Assembly: GCA_035235625.1 (NCBI GenBank)
Contig: CP141149.1
Coordinates: forward strand, 33,721,753 to 33,785,752
Length of the DNA stretch: 64,000 nt
Origin: Saururus chinensis
Taxonomy: Eukaryota; Streptophyta; Magnoliopsida; Piperales; Saururaceae
Reading direction: 5' to 3'
Numbering within the stretch: position 1 is the stretch's first letter; each line of letters opens with the position of its first letter. Below the pieces are notes generated by a model that saw only the letters and a list, made by a program, of their open reading frames with translations, was not told the origin of the DNA and searched no databases. Position numbers and translations under genes: made by a program. This document shows positions 12,330-22,897 of this stretch, piece by piece.

Positions 12330-13010
12330 CTTTACTTTTTGGGAGATTTCGAAGTTGTCTTAAGGGCATTTTGTTTTCTTTTAGATTTTTTAAATATATT
12401 CTTCTTATTTTCACAAGACTCCTCTTCAATATCCAAGGATTCAATCTTCTTAGATTTATTAATTGTGTACACCTTAATTTTGAATTTGGAGGATAAAGAT
12501 TTTAAAAAGTTTTTTCACCGTAAGGTAGTCTAGTATAGGCTCTCCTTGTTAATCGCATATGTTAGACAACATTTGATATTTTTGCATAATATTTAAAAAT
12601 TGCCTCATCTACACTCCTTATTATATTCTCAAACTCTAGGGTAAACATTCGTAACCTAGTCACCTTGATAGCCTCTATTCCGTCATTGGATTTCACAAGT
12701 TTTTCTTATGCTATTTTAACTGAAGTACAATTTGAGATTTATATACTGAAAATTTTCTAAAACATTGAACAATGTATTATAGGCTTTATTATTTTGATTT
12801 GTAAGCTTAGTATTATTCTCATCCGATTCACTTTTATATTTTGAGATTCAATTTTCATATTTGTCTTTGGTCATGGGAGAACTCCATTTTTTAATCACAA
12901 CTTCTAGACATTGCCATGAAAAACTTGAATAATGACTCTTATCCCATTTTTTAAATAGGAAAAGTTCTAACCATAAAAAATAGTGGATGATTCATGGGAT
13001 TTTTAAGTTT
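12330..13010 (-). pseudogene. Decayed Copia-type gag (UBN2 domain) remnant
   Basis: Read on the minus strand, the sequence gives blocks resembling the UBN2/gag domain of Ty1-copia elements, scattered over frames. About 12880 reads SPMTKDKYEN. 12800-12760 reads NKAYNTLFNVLENF. 12700-12590 reads EKLVKSNDGIEAIKVTRLRM followed by TLEFENIIRSVDEAIF. About 12500 reads FLKSLSSKFKIKVYTINKS. This matches the family order of dimerising helices, the AKE-W-L-THEG segment, the FEMFKMKEDE segment and the KILRSLP segment. Several stops and frameshifts are present, so it is dead. Neither zinc knuckle nor pol sequence was found downstream. The AT-rich DNA at 13.0-14.9 kb may be its leader or LTR. Confidence 0.6.
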
Positions 13011-15686
13011 TCATGTTCAGCCATTGAATTATTTAATGCAACCATTAAAAATAAACAAAAGTAAAACAACCTAGTAACAACTTTTAAGCACAATGGCAAA
13101 GAGAATTATAAGAGCAAGCAGAATTACTATTTAGGGCACATAAACCAGCAAATTTAACAAGTAATTCTAGGAGAGACATGAAAATTAAGCACAATTATAA
13201 AATCAAAGCCTAACACAAGATGACATGAAATGGACCTAACACAATTATAAAATCAAATCCTAACTTAGTAGACATTAGTATGTAAAATTAGATTGATAAC
13301 ATGAAATAAAAGCAATTTTAAACAAAAATCCTTAGGTACCACTTCATATTTTAATATCCATTTAGATAGCGGTAGCGGTTTACTGGATTATATTTCACAC
13401 TTATGTTTTGTAGAAGTAAGAATAAAACGTTCTACCTTCTATGCGTAAGAATTTTTATTAGACAACGAAAATTAAAAATCTACGCATTTGATATCAACGT
13501 ACTAATCATTCAATCAAACCAAACATGCAAATAACACATAAACATATAAGGATTTAAAGTAAAAAATTTTAGTTATGGTAAAAAACTTACGACTGTTACT
13601 TTTGACCTCAAATCAATGCACTAGATAGCATGTCAATACATAGACACAAATAAACCATTAACCGTTGTTTTTTTATTCTAACCTAAAAACTTTTTTTTAT
13701 TTATATCTCTAATAAATTTTTTTTGTTGCTGGCCTTTAAGTCTTCTTTTCCAAGTACTTAAAAATTTTCCTCCACATGTCTTATATTGGTCTCCTCAAAT
13801 TTACAACAATAAGCTTTTCTTTTCTTTTAACTTTACCTCAATCCTCTACAACTCTTTTGAAGATTTTATTGTAACTCCTTATTCAATTGTATGTCTTAAT
13901 AAAATTACCATTAACAAAAGCTTAGAACTCAAGGATGGTCTCTCTATGAAAACAATGGAAAAAGAACTCTTCTTTTTCTATATAATTTTTAAGGTTTTTC
14001 TCTCTCAAATTTTGTGATTCCTTAGCTTTTAAATAATACATTACGATGGTTTAAGAGATTGACTCAAACTAAGAATAAACTTTCTTTCGAAAAAGCTTAA
14101 CTAAATAACTATAATAGACATCGATCGAACGTTCCAAATAATGATTGATTATTCACTATTTCATTAATGAATGATATTGCTAGCTATTGATGTTTCATAT
14201 TAGCGATCATTAGATAAACTTTTAGTGTATTTTTACACATGACAATTTCATGTGGCGATCGATCAAGATTCAGTGTATTGTGCAGCGATTAATCAATTGA
14301 ACAATATTTTAATTGTTTTACCCTTTTTACCCTAAGTCGATTTGAAACTCACAAAAGTACTTTCTAAGCTCATCAAAGTTATTTGTGTATGTTTGTACAA
14401 ATTAATTTATTTTACCTTTAATACTCTTAGTCTTCAACCTCTATCGATAAGAGCATGTCTACTCTTATTTTTGAAATATGTAAATTTCAAATTCAACTCG
14501 ATCACAATTGTATTTAGTCAGATTCTTAAGACTAAAACATACATAAAGTTTCAATATTACTTTAAATCAATTAAATTATCTAAGTACAATATATATGTCT
14601 CATATATTCTTTGAAGAAATGCCAGTGCTTATAAGTTCTATTCTCTTCTTTCTTATTTTAAAACTCTTTGCACTTGGAATCATATTTATTTACAATAGTC
14701 AAATAGTCAAATCTTGCTTTTATGCAATTATTGATGGTTTATTCTCCTTGAAAAATTGCATTGCACAAACACCGAAATGATGTTTTTCCTAAGATATGTA
14801 TCTTGTTTCTTTTTGTATATTACTTCAATTTTGTGATGATTTTTATCAAAAAAATTAAATTTGATCTAAACTCTTTCGTATGTACAATCAATCAAAACAC
14901 ATATTAATTGCTAATGATATGAAAAATTAATAAACATTTGACTAAAGTACATAATTACTCTCTGTCTAGTTATATAGAAACATAAATTTACAAACTGTAA
15001 TTCCATAAAGAATGTAGATGAGCACCAAAGTACTACGTACTATTAGTAATTATATTTATAAAATCACTCATTATTGCTCTGGTTTTTTGCAATTAATACA
15101 AGAGTGTAAATCTTATACTTGTATAAAACAACTTGAAACAAAGGTGCAACTATGGAAATCTTGTATTTTATGAAATTCACTCATTGTGAGATCCTACATT
15201 TAAAATTCTAAGCGACATTTATAACTTAATTTTGAAACGTTCACATATAGACAATGAGTGCAACTCCAAGAAAAAAATGAACCAAAAGAACATGTGTAAA
15301 ATCATGTTGTATAACTTACATTTGTTGAAAGTAACTTGGCATAATAAATCATATATTATAGAATGCCACTGAAAAATCTTAACCAAATAATTTCATACAT
15401 CCAGCTAAAATGAAGCTTAGACACAATAGGAAGAGATCTAGTCAGTACATTGACTAAGAAAAACCCAACTTGGAAGTTATCAGATCATCCTCTCAAGTTT
15501 TTAGAAGTAAAAGAACACTTTGATTTTTCAGAACTCCAGTAAAATGACTGGAAGAAAATGTTGAAATTAATATGAATATTTTTCTACTAACCCGGCTAGA
15601 ATATCTACTTTTAGTAAGTAATGTAAAATAACTAGAATTGCATTCAATCGGCTAGTATTCTCATAGTAGATATATGTCCTCTGTCC
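13011..15686. other. AT-rich noncoding DNA, probably retroelement-derived in part
   Basis: Very AT-rich with no coding signal. GCGATCGATCAA and GCGATTAATCAA motifs near 14255-14297 resemble sequence common in Copia LTRs and would fit the minus-strand gag remnant to the left, but I could not define LTR ends. No gene is supported. Confidence 0.4.
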
Positions 15687-16861
15687 TATATTAATAGAAC
15701 GCGGCTATATATACACCCCCAAATACCCCTCAGTACCCTGTTGCAAAGAAAAAAATGGATAACTTTGAATCCCGTCAGTACCCCATCTGCCCCCAGGAAA
15801 TTTCTTATGTGATTACCCCAAATAAATTTACAAAGAATAATGAACTGCTGACATTTTCCTTATGAGTAACCTTCTCCATGCTCCATCGAAATCCACTGGG
15901 ATCCTCCACCCTTCTACGTTGCTTCGCCCGGGTTCAACCTCTGAGCAGAAACACCCTACTCTGCTCAATGCCTCCATGCTCCATCATAATCCACTTGTCT
16001 CCCTCAATGCCTCGTGCACTCGCTACTCACCATCTCCCTCACTCACTACCTCTCTGCATTGCCTCCTGACCTCTACACTCCCATTAGAAGGCAAGGGTTA
16101 TAAAGAGAATCCTTTCTGCCCCTTCAAAGTCTTGTGTTGGTGTTGCCCATGTCTCAAACCCAACAACCAGCAACAAATCCCTATAAATTTTATGTACAAA
16201 TTTTGTGCTTTGGTATTGGCCTATGAAATTCCCTGTAGGGATTTAAGGTGCATTGGTATTGGCCCATGGAAGTTTATGTAGGGATTTAGGGTTGTTGTTT
16301 TTTAAAATTAAATGGGATATCAGTTTGAGTTTGGACTCCTACTGAATTTGTTATAGAAGTATACCGAAGAGCATGTTTGGCAGCGTGAGAACACTAGATC
16401 TACTATGTGCTAAAGAGGTTTTTGCAATTCTCTTATTAAACCATTAAACAAAATGCTTGCATAATTGATCATCAGAGGCTTTGGAATATGGGTGTCTTAA
16501 TGAAGACGATGGAAAGGAACACATTGAAAATCCTTTGATAAAGCATGTTATGCATACATGGCTCCCTCCAAGTAATATGCTACTTGAGATGATGATTTCC
16601 ATCGAATTTTAAAGATGAAATATGGTGTTAAAAATTTGTTGGAGGGCCTCTTGAGAAAATTATTATCTATCAGCCACATGCCCACCATATATTTGATGAT
16701 TTTCTTCTTTGTATTATAACTTATTAGTTGCATGCCTTTTGTATATCAAACTGGTGTACTTTTGGGTCCCCAAATGAAATGGGGTATTGAGTGTTAAATG
16801 TGATAAACCTAATTAAAGATCTATATGATTATAGGAATATTTATTTGTGAAAAGATTGAGT

Positions 16862-17336
16862 TGCATTGGAGCCCCAGTAATCTTTTTGGAACTGCTCTCA
16901 CGGTGGGCGCTCCCTGACGGTTTACAAAGTATCATATGGTGGGCACCCACTGAGAGAGCATATAGCCTGCATTGGAGCCTGATAATCTTTCTAGAAGTGC
17001 TCTCACGGTGGGCACCCCCCGATAGATTACAAAGCATCATACGGTGGGCACCCACCAAGAGAGCAGATGGCCTGCATTGGAGCCCTTAGAATCCTTCTAG
17101 AACTGCTCTCACGAAGTATGCCCCCGACATGTTACAAAGAAGTATATGGTGGGTGCCCACCGAGAGAGTAGGTGGCATGCATTGGAGCCCCGATAATATT
17201 TCTAGAATTGCTCTCACGGTGGGCGCCCCCCGATGGTTTGCAAAATATCATATGATGGGCACCCACCAAGAGAGTAGATGGCTTGCATTGAAGCCCCAAA
17301 AATCCTTATGAAATTGCTCTCACGGTGGGCACCTAT
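16862..17336 (+). repeat. 105-bp tandem array with an inverted repeat in each unit
   Basis: Units start at TGCATTGGAGCC: 16862, 16968, 17073, 17178 and 17284, giving periods of 106, 105, 105 and 106. Each full unit contains CTCTCACGGTGGGC and, about 45 bases on, its inverted partner GCCCACCGAGAG. Further diverged pieces lie at 17529-17566 and 19563-19705, either side of a later solo LTR. Frames such as 16847-17089 simply read through the repeats and are not considered genes. Confidence 0.85.
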
Positions 17337-17571
17337 CTCAGAGCACACCCAATTATATTTCAATTGAACCCACCTAGAGTGAAGTGCTTAATGATAGGGA
17401 GGACTTAAAATCCATTGTATTCACATGAAATATATATAAACTGATAAAACAACCATGAATAACCTACTGAAATAAATGATTTATGTGAAAAAAATAGAAT
17501 CAAGCATAAATTTCCAAAACCTTGCAGAAGTGCTCTCACTGTGGGCACTCCTCGACATATTATAAGGAAGC

Positions 17572-19562
17572 TGCAATGCCCCGACCCAGAAATCGACCTG
17601 GGCCGGGGGTCCAAAAATGATAAAAACCAAACCCAAAACCTAGAGCGACAAACTCTGAGTGCAAGAGTCTTCTTGTTCCTCTATGTGCTTCAGAACTTTA
17701 GTGTTCCGTTATGCATAGGCCAGAACAAACATAATTATATAACTAATTCGGATCGGGCCAACGTTGCCTTGCCGTTGGTTGCCTACGTACGTATCGGATA
17801 ATATCCACGATGTTACTCTAACACGATCAGATCCATATGTAGTTCTGCCTACTGGCTACTACATACATCAAACCATACGAAAATACATACATATACCTGA
17901 ATATATTATTGGGGTTATACGAAAACCTGTAAAACACCGGCAACACATATCTCGCTCTATCATAGAGATGAGCACCACACGACCACCATAACATGCCTCA
18001 CTCTATCCTAGAGCAAATCCATCACATTCGCATGTCTCGCTCCATCACTGAGCCGAGACGACATGCATCACACGTCACGATCTATCACTTAGCCAAGACT
18101 GAACACACACACAACACGTCTCTCTCTAACCCAGAGCGAGATGACACACATCATGACATATAAGCGTAACATATCATAATATAAACATACGCACAACATG
18201 TCTCTCTCTAACCCAGAGCGAGACGAATCACTTAGCCAAGACCGAATACACACACAACATGTCTTTCTCTAACCCAGAGTGAGACGGCACACATCATGAC
18301 ATATAAGCATAGCATATCATAACATATCAAGGCATAGCGTATACCCTATCTAGCACATGCATTCTATAATTAAAATAAGAGGTCAGAAACGCTTACTCCC
18401 CTAATGTCTCGTGAGGTAGCGGTATTCGGGGTACTCGTTTCTGGGCGTCCTCCCCTTCAGATCTGAAGACATCGAATGGAGCCTCCTCTAACCTCCGCAC
18501 GTTCTTTGCCTTTCACCAAAAGACGACTGACCAACTGTCCCCTTTCTCGGAGACTTCTCATTTTCTGCTCCCATAAGCAACAGACAAAACGTCCTTTTCC
18601 CCGGGACATTTCTCACACTGTGTGGCCCTTCAGTGAAGGGCGGATCCTTCCCTACTTCGGGCAACAACTCACAATGCAGCCCATGATGGTGGACGGAGTC
18701 CCCTTTTCTCTCTGGGCCACTACTCTCTCTTTAGGGCAGGAGGGTGGCAGATAGAGCCTCCTCTTGCCCTAGGCCGTTTCCCCTTCTAGGGATGCCAACT
18801 TAAGGGATGGACCATGTCATTGCGTAGATCACCCTCGAATTAACTAGGAACACCTCAAGAATGACTCGAATCGGACTTAAAATGAGTAGAAACAAAGAAC
18901 AAAAGTTTCTAAACATGGGAGAGAAATGGAGAAACGTGGGATATAAATGAGAAAATGTGGGAGAGTCTCCCCCCTCCAACTGGATGTTGTGGATGTTATT
19001 TATAGTAAAACTGGATAGACGTGAGGCTGACATGTGTCAATCCTATCTGCTTCGTCAGCAATTCTATCTGCTTTGTCAGTAGCCCTATCCACTTGTGTCA
19101 TCAATCCTATCTGCTTCGTCATCAACCCTATCCACTTTGTTAGCAATCATATCCGCTTCGTCATCAGTCTTATCCATTGCGCTGTTAATCCTATCCAGAA
19201 AGATATTATTTTATTCAAATATTATCCTGACCTCAAAACGCGATAACTTCTAACCTTGAAGTTGAAATCACATGTTCTTGTTACAGATGGACTCATGTTG
19301 ACGAGCCCTTCGAAATAAGACCACGTATGGGTAGGTTATCTTGCACTTTTGTGTAGGTCCCGCCCATATAGCACGCTTCCTAGGGCCGTAGCTTTCGCTT
19401 CCGACCTCTGTTTTGCTCATTCTTCAATTTGTTATACTCGTTACTCCGAGCTCTACCTGGATATAGGGATTTTACCTAATGAAACCCCCTTACACTTATC
19501 TTAAATTACTAAATTACCCTTAACTCCCCGGGTTAAGCATAGCTGAAAAATGGGTCATTACA
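17572..19562 (+). mobile_element. Solo LTR, family A copy 1, TSD GAAGC
   Basis: The 1991-bp unit starts TGCAATGCCCCGACCC and ends GGGTCATTACA, so it has TG...CA termini. It is flanked by GAAGC at 17567-17571 and 19563-19567, and rejoining the flanks restores the 105-bp repeat around it. It shares internal blocks with the copies at 19963 and 31991, for example GGTTGCCTACGTACGTAT. A subrepeat of CTCTCTCTAACCCAGAGCGAGA units occurs at about 18118-18290. No internal retroelement region follows, hence solo LTR. Long LTRs of this type are typical of plant Ty3-gypsy elements, an inference. Confidence 0.88.
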
Positions 19563-22112
19563 GAAGCATACGATGGGCATTCACCGAGAGAGCAAATGGC
19601 CTACATTGGAGCCTCGACAAACCTTCTGGAATAACTCTCACGATAGGCTCCCCTCGATAGTTTACAAAGTCTCATACAGTGGGCGCCCACCGAGAGAGTA
19701 GAGGAACAACGCCTCATATAGTAGGCGGGGTGCACAATGAGTAATCTGGAGTGGTAATAAAGTAAAATTAAATTAAAATTTTAGTTCTAGGTATATTGAG
19801 AAATTGTTTTAACTTAATACGGGGTAAAAAAGTAATGGGATACTGAGGGGTATTTAGGGATGTAGATAGTTTGTTTTCATATTAATAGCTCTAATAGAAT
19901 AAAGATATTGTTCTATATTAATTGCTCCATTTCACTCGATTTAAACCATTGATGGGTATCTTTGTAACGACCCGACCCGAGCCTACAAAATCACTAATAG
20001 AAAATTTTTCTTTCCTTAAGCCAGGAATCATCGTCTGTGTGCGAGAGGTAAAACATTTGTTTACGCACTACGGAGCTTCAAGGCTTCCCCATACGTAGAC
20101 TTAAGTTGTAATAGACACATACACACAACGAAACTTCATAGTTCGTCGCGTGTAAAAAAGAATAAAACATGTATTTATAATTAATTTAGATTGGGCCAAC
20201 ATTGTCTTACCGTTGGTTGCCTACGTACGTATTGGATATTCAATCGAATCCAAACATAGTTCTGCCTAACAGCTAATACATACAACAAGGGTCACAAAAT
20301 TATATACGTTAAAATACATATATACTAATATTCCATCGAAGTTATACAAAAACTCGTCATATGTTGGAGTCAAGCAGAAGTTAATAAGTCAATTAAATCA
20401 TACATCTCACTCTACCACAGAGCGGGATTAAAACCACATACACACATCTCACTCCATCACTGAGCCGAGACCAAACACATACACACCACATGTCTTGCTC
20501 TACCCTACAGCAAGATGGAACATAACAAGTCACATCAAAGCATGACAGATTAGAACACAAAAGATCAAAGCATTGCATGACACTTTAGATCATATCAAAT
20601 AAAGCATAATACAGTAATTCAAACCAGAACATCATAATGATTCATGCATCTTTATTAGTACATTATTATCACTAATTAAGATGTGCAAGCGTATAATTAA
20701 TTTAACACCCTAAGTTAACTAATTAGGATGCATACGTATTCTCATACAGGAGATCAGGTATACTTACCTATACGAGAATCGGAAGCGACAACGTTAGAGC
20801 TGTTCGTTTCTTCGGAGCGTCCTCCTTTTTTATCCGAATATGGCCGGTAGAATCTCCTTTAAAGTAGTGGATATAGCATCCCTTCTCCTTAAGACGCTCC
20901 TTACTTTTCGTACTTGGGGTGTCAGACAAAACATTCTCTTTTTGGAGATGTTTTTCTCCTTCCATGCTTATGAACTATGGGCGGAGCCTCTTCTTGGCTT
21001 GGAGATACATTTCTTACTGGGTGGCTCTTCGGTGAAAGATAGAACCTCCCCTACTCTAGACTACTTCTCTTATTGTGGCCCGATAACTTTGGACAGAACC
21101 CCATCTCACTTCTGACTCCTTTCTCTTCCTCCGGTGCTCAAGGACGATGGGCAAGGTTTCTCCTTGTCTCTGGGCATTTCCTCCTTATACGAATCTCTAA
21201 CTCAGAAAACATACCCCTCCATCACGAAGAGCATGCTCGATTTATTCAAGAACGCCTCTTAGACGGACTAAATCGGAGCTAGGATGCTCAAAAACAGAGA
21301 AAAAGAAGATTGTCGGTGCTCGAAGACAACGAGCAAGACTTCTCCTTCTCTTAGGTCGTTTCCTCTTTATGTGGTCTCCAACTCGAAGAAATGACTACTC
21401 TATTGCATAGAACATGCTTGATTTACTTATTAACGCCTCTTGAACGGCCTTAATCGGACTCATAACGGACAGAAACTGTCACGCCCCGGCGATGCCCAAC
21501 CCGAGCCGAACCCGGTCCAGGGGCCGGTCAAACGCGTGGGGGTGACGAAGTGAAAATTGAGAAATGATCTAGCGGAAGACTTAATCCATAACCACGGGCG
21601 ATTAACAGAAACACGGAGTGCGCACAATCCTTTGAGCAAGAGTAAATAAAAAGGGAGAAAATGTGTTGTTTATCACAAAGTAAACAACAATCTCAAACCC
21701 ACAAACTTAGTTAAGTAAAGCCCACACCGGCTCAAAATAAGTCATAAGCATCACAACTGCAAAATATGACATAAATCTAAACCAGAACCCTACACAAAGG
21801 TTCAAACATAAAGCATGAAACAAATGCAGGTAAGTCACGCAACGATCTCCATCATCACACCCAAGCTACCTCTGACCTTTCCTCAAAGAGGCAATCCTGT
21901 CCGTCTACGTGTCGCACTGCGCAGCCCCAAATCAAAACACAAAAAGAGGGGTGAGTTTAACAAACTCAGCAATGGTTTTAATATCAATAACAACGTTGAA
22001 AATACGATAGCATAGTAATGAGATCGTTCAGATCAAAGATTTACATGGTGCATCACTTTCTGATCACACATTCATATTACCTAACACTGCATCATAATGC
22101 ATAATTCAACCT

Positions 22113-22410
22113 GCATGGATGTATCTCTAGCATACATATTCCCACATGCATTCACATCATAACCAGTCCCGTATGGATGTATCTCTAACATACATATTCC
22201 CACATGCATAATATCATCACAACTTGCATGGATGTATCTCTAACATACATATTCCCACATGCATTCACATCATAACCAGTCCCGCATGGATGTATCTCTA
22301 ACATACATATTCCCACATGCATAATATCATCACAACCTGCATTCCCACATGCATAATATCATCACAACCTGCATGGATGTATCTCTAACATACATATTCC
22401 ACATGCATAG
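22113..22410 (+). repeat. Minisatellite of about 60-61 bp inside family B LTR
   Basis: The core ATGGATGTATCTCTAACATA, continuing into CATATTCCCACATGCAT, occurs five times. The spacers alternate between TCACATCATAACCAGTCCC and AATATCATCACAACCTGC forms, so the true higher-order unit is a dimer of about 120 bp. Confidence 0.85.
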
Positions 22411-22828
22411 TATCAAATCAAACTCCATCAAGGAGTAACCACACAATAATGTCACACAGACGGGAGCATAGACAAGGCTACGAAGGCGTGTCATGGTCCA
22501 AAATTCTACACAAGAATTCAAGAAAGATCGGGGTTGTCAATCCCTAATACTGCTTGCCCTGGACGATCCTGGCCAAGGATGTCCCATTCTCACATAGAGA
22601 ATCTAGAGCAGGGGTGTTCGCCCAGGGACATCTCCTGCGGAGGGAAGAGCCCGAGTTCTCACACAGAGAACCCTAGAACACGTGGTAGCGGGGTGCACGC
22701 GGCATACCACACTGGATTCTCAGGGTCCAGATGACACACATAATAATATTCTCACATATCCGCAAGACAAGTACACAACTCGTCCCCACATCCCTCCATT
22801 TAACAAGACTCAACCTGGGGAGTGCACT

Positions 22829-22897
22829 CGTTCCACACAGGAACTTCAAATCGTTCCACACAGGAACTTCAAATCGTTCCACACAGGAACTCAAATC
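22829..22897 (+). repeat. Three 23-bp tandem repeats
   Basis: CGTTCCACACAGGAACTTCA starts at 22829, 22852 and 22875. Each unit carries the small palindrome GTTCC...GGAAC. Confidence 0.85.

Larger units (their letters stand above)
15696..19913. mobile_element. Inverted-repeat element with 9-bp flanking repeat, split by a solo LTR
   Basis: An inverted pair lies near both ends: CCCAAATACCCCTCAGTACC at 15718-15737, and its near complement at 19837-19859. The 9-mer TATATTAAT flanks the block at 15687-15695 and 19914-19922, consistent with a Mutator-type target duplication. Removing the 1991-bp solo LTR leaves about 2.2 kb. The interior has an open but domain-free stretch (15862-16281) and a 105-bp tandem array. 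Against this assignment, the outermost bases do not align as perfect inverted repeats: the right side carries extra sequence outside the matched arm, and TATATTAAT is AT-rich. The alternative is a fold-back element with a chance flank. Confidence 0.5.

Noticed and set aside
15862..16281. 139-codon frame with serine/leucine-rich product
   Set aside because: No recognisable domain, begins and ends inside the inverted-repeat element, and composition follows CTC-rich DNA rather than codon structure.
16395..16462. Possible Tourist MITE starting GAGCATGTTTGG
   Set aside because: A matching right end (AAACAAAATGCTT) is only loosely complementary and no TWA duplication flanks it.
16847..17089. 80-codon frames across the 105-bp array on both strands
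   Set aside because: They only read the repeat unit, and the period (105 or 106) does not keep frame throughout.
18050..18330. CRISPR-like regular repeats
   Set aside because: Plant nuclear LTR subrepeats with similar, not unique, spacers; no cas genes and wrong kind of genome.
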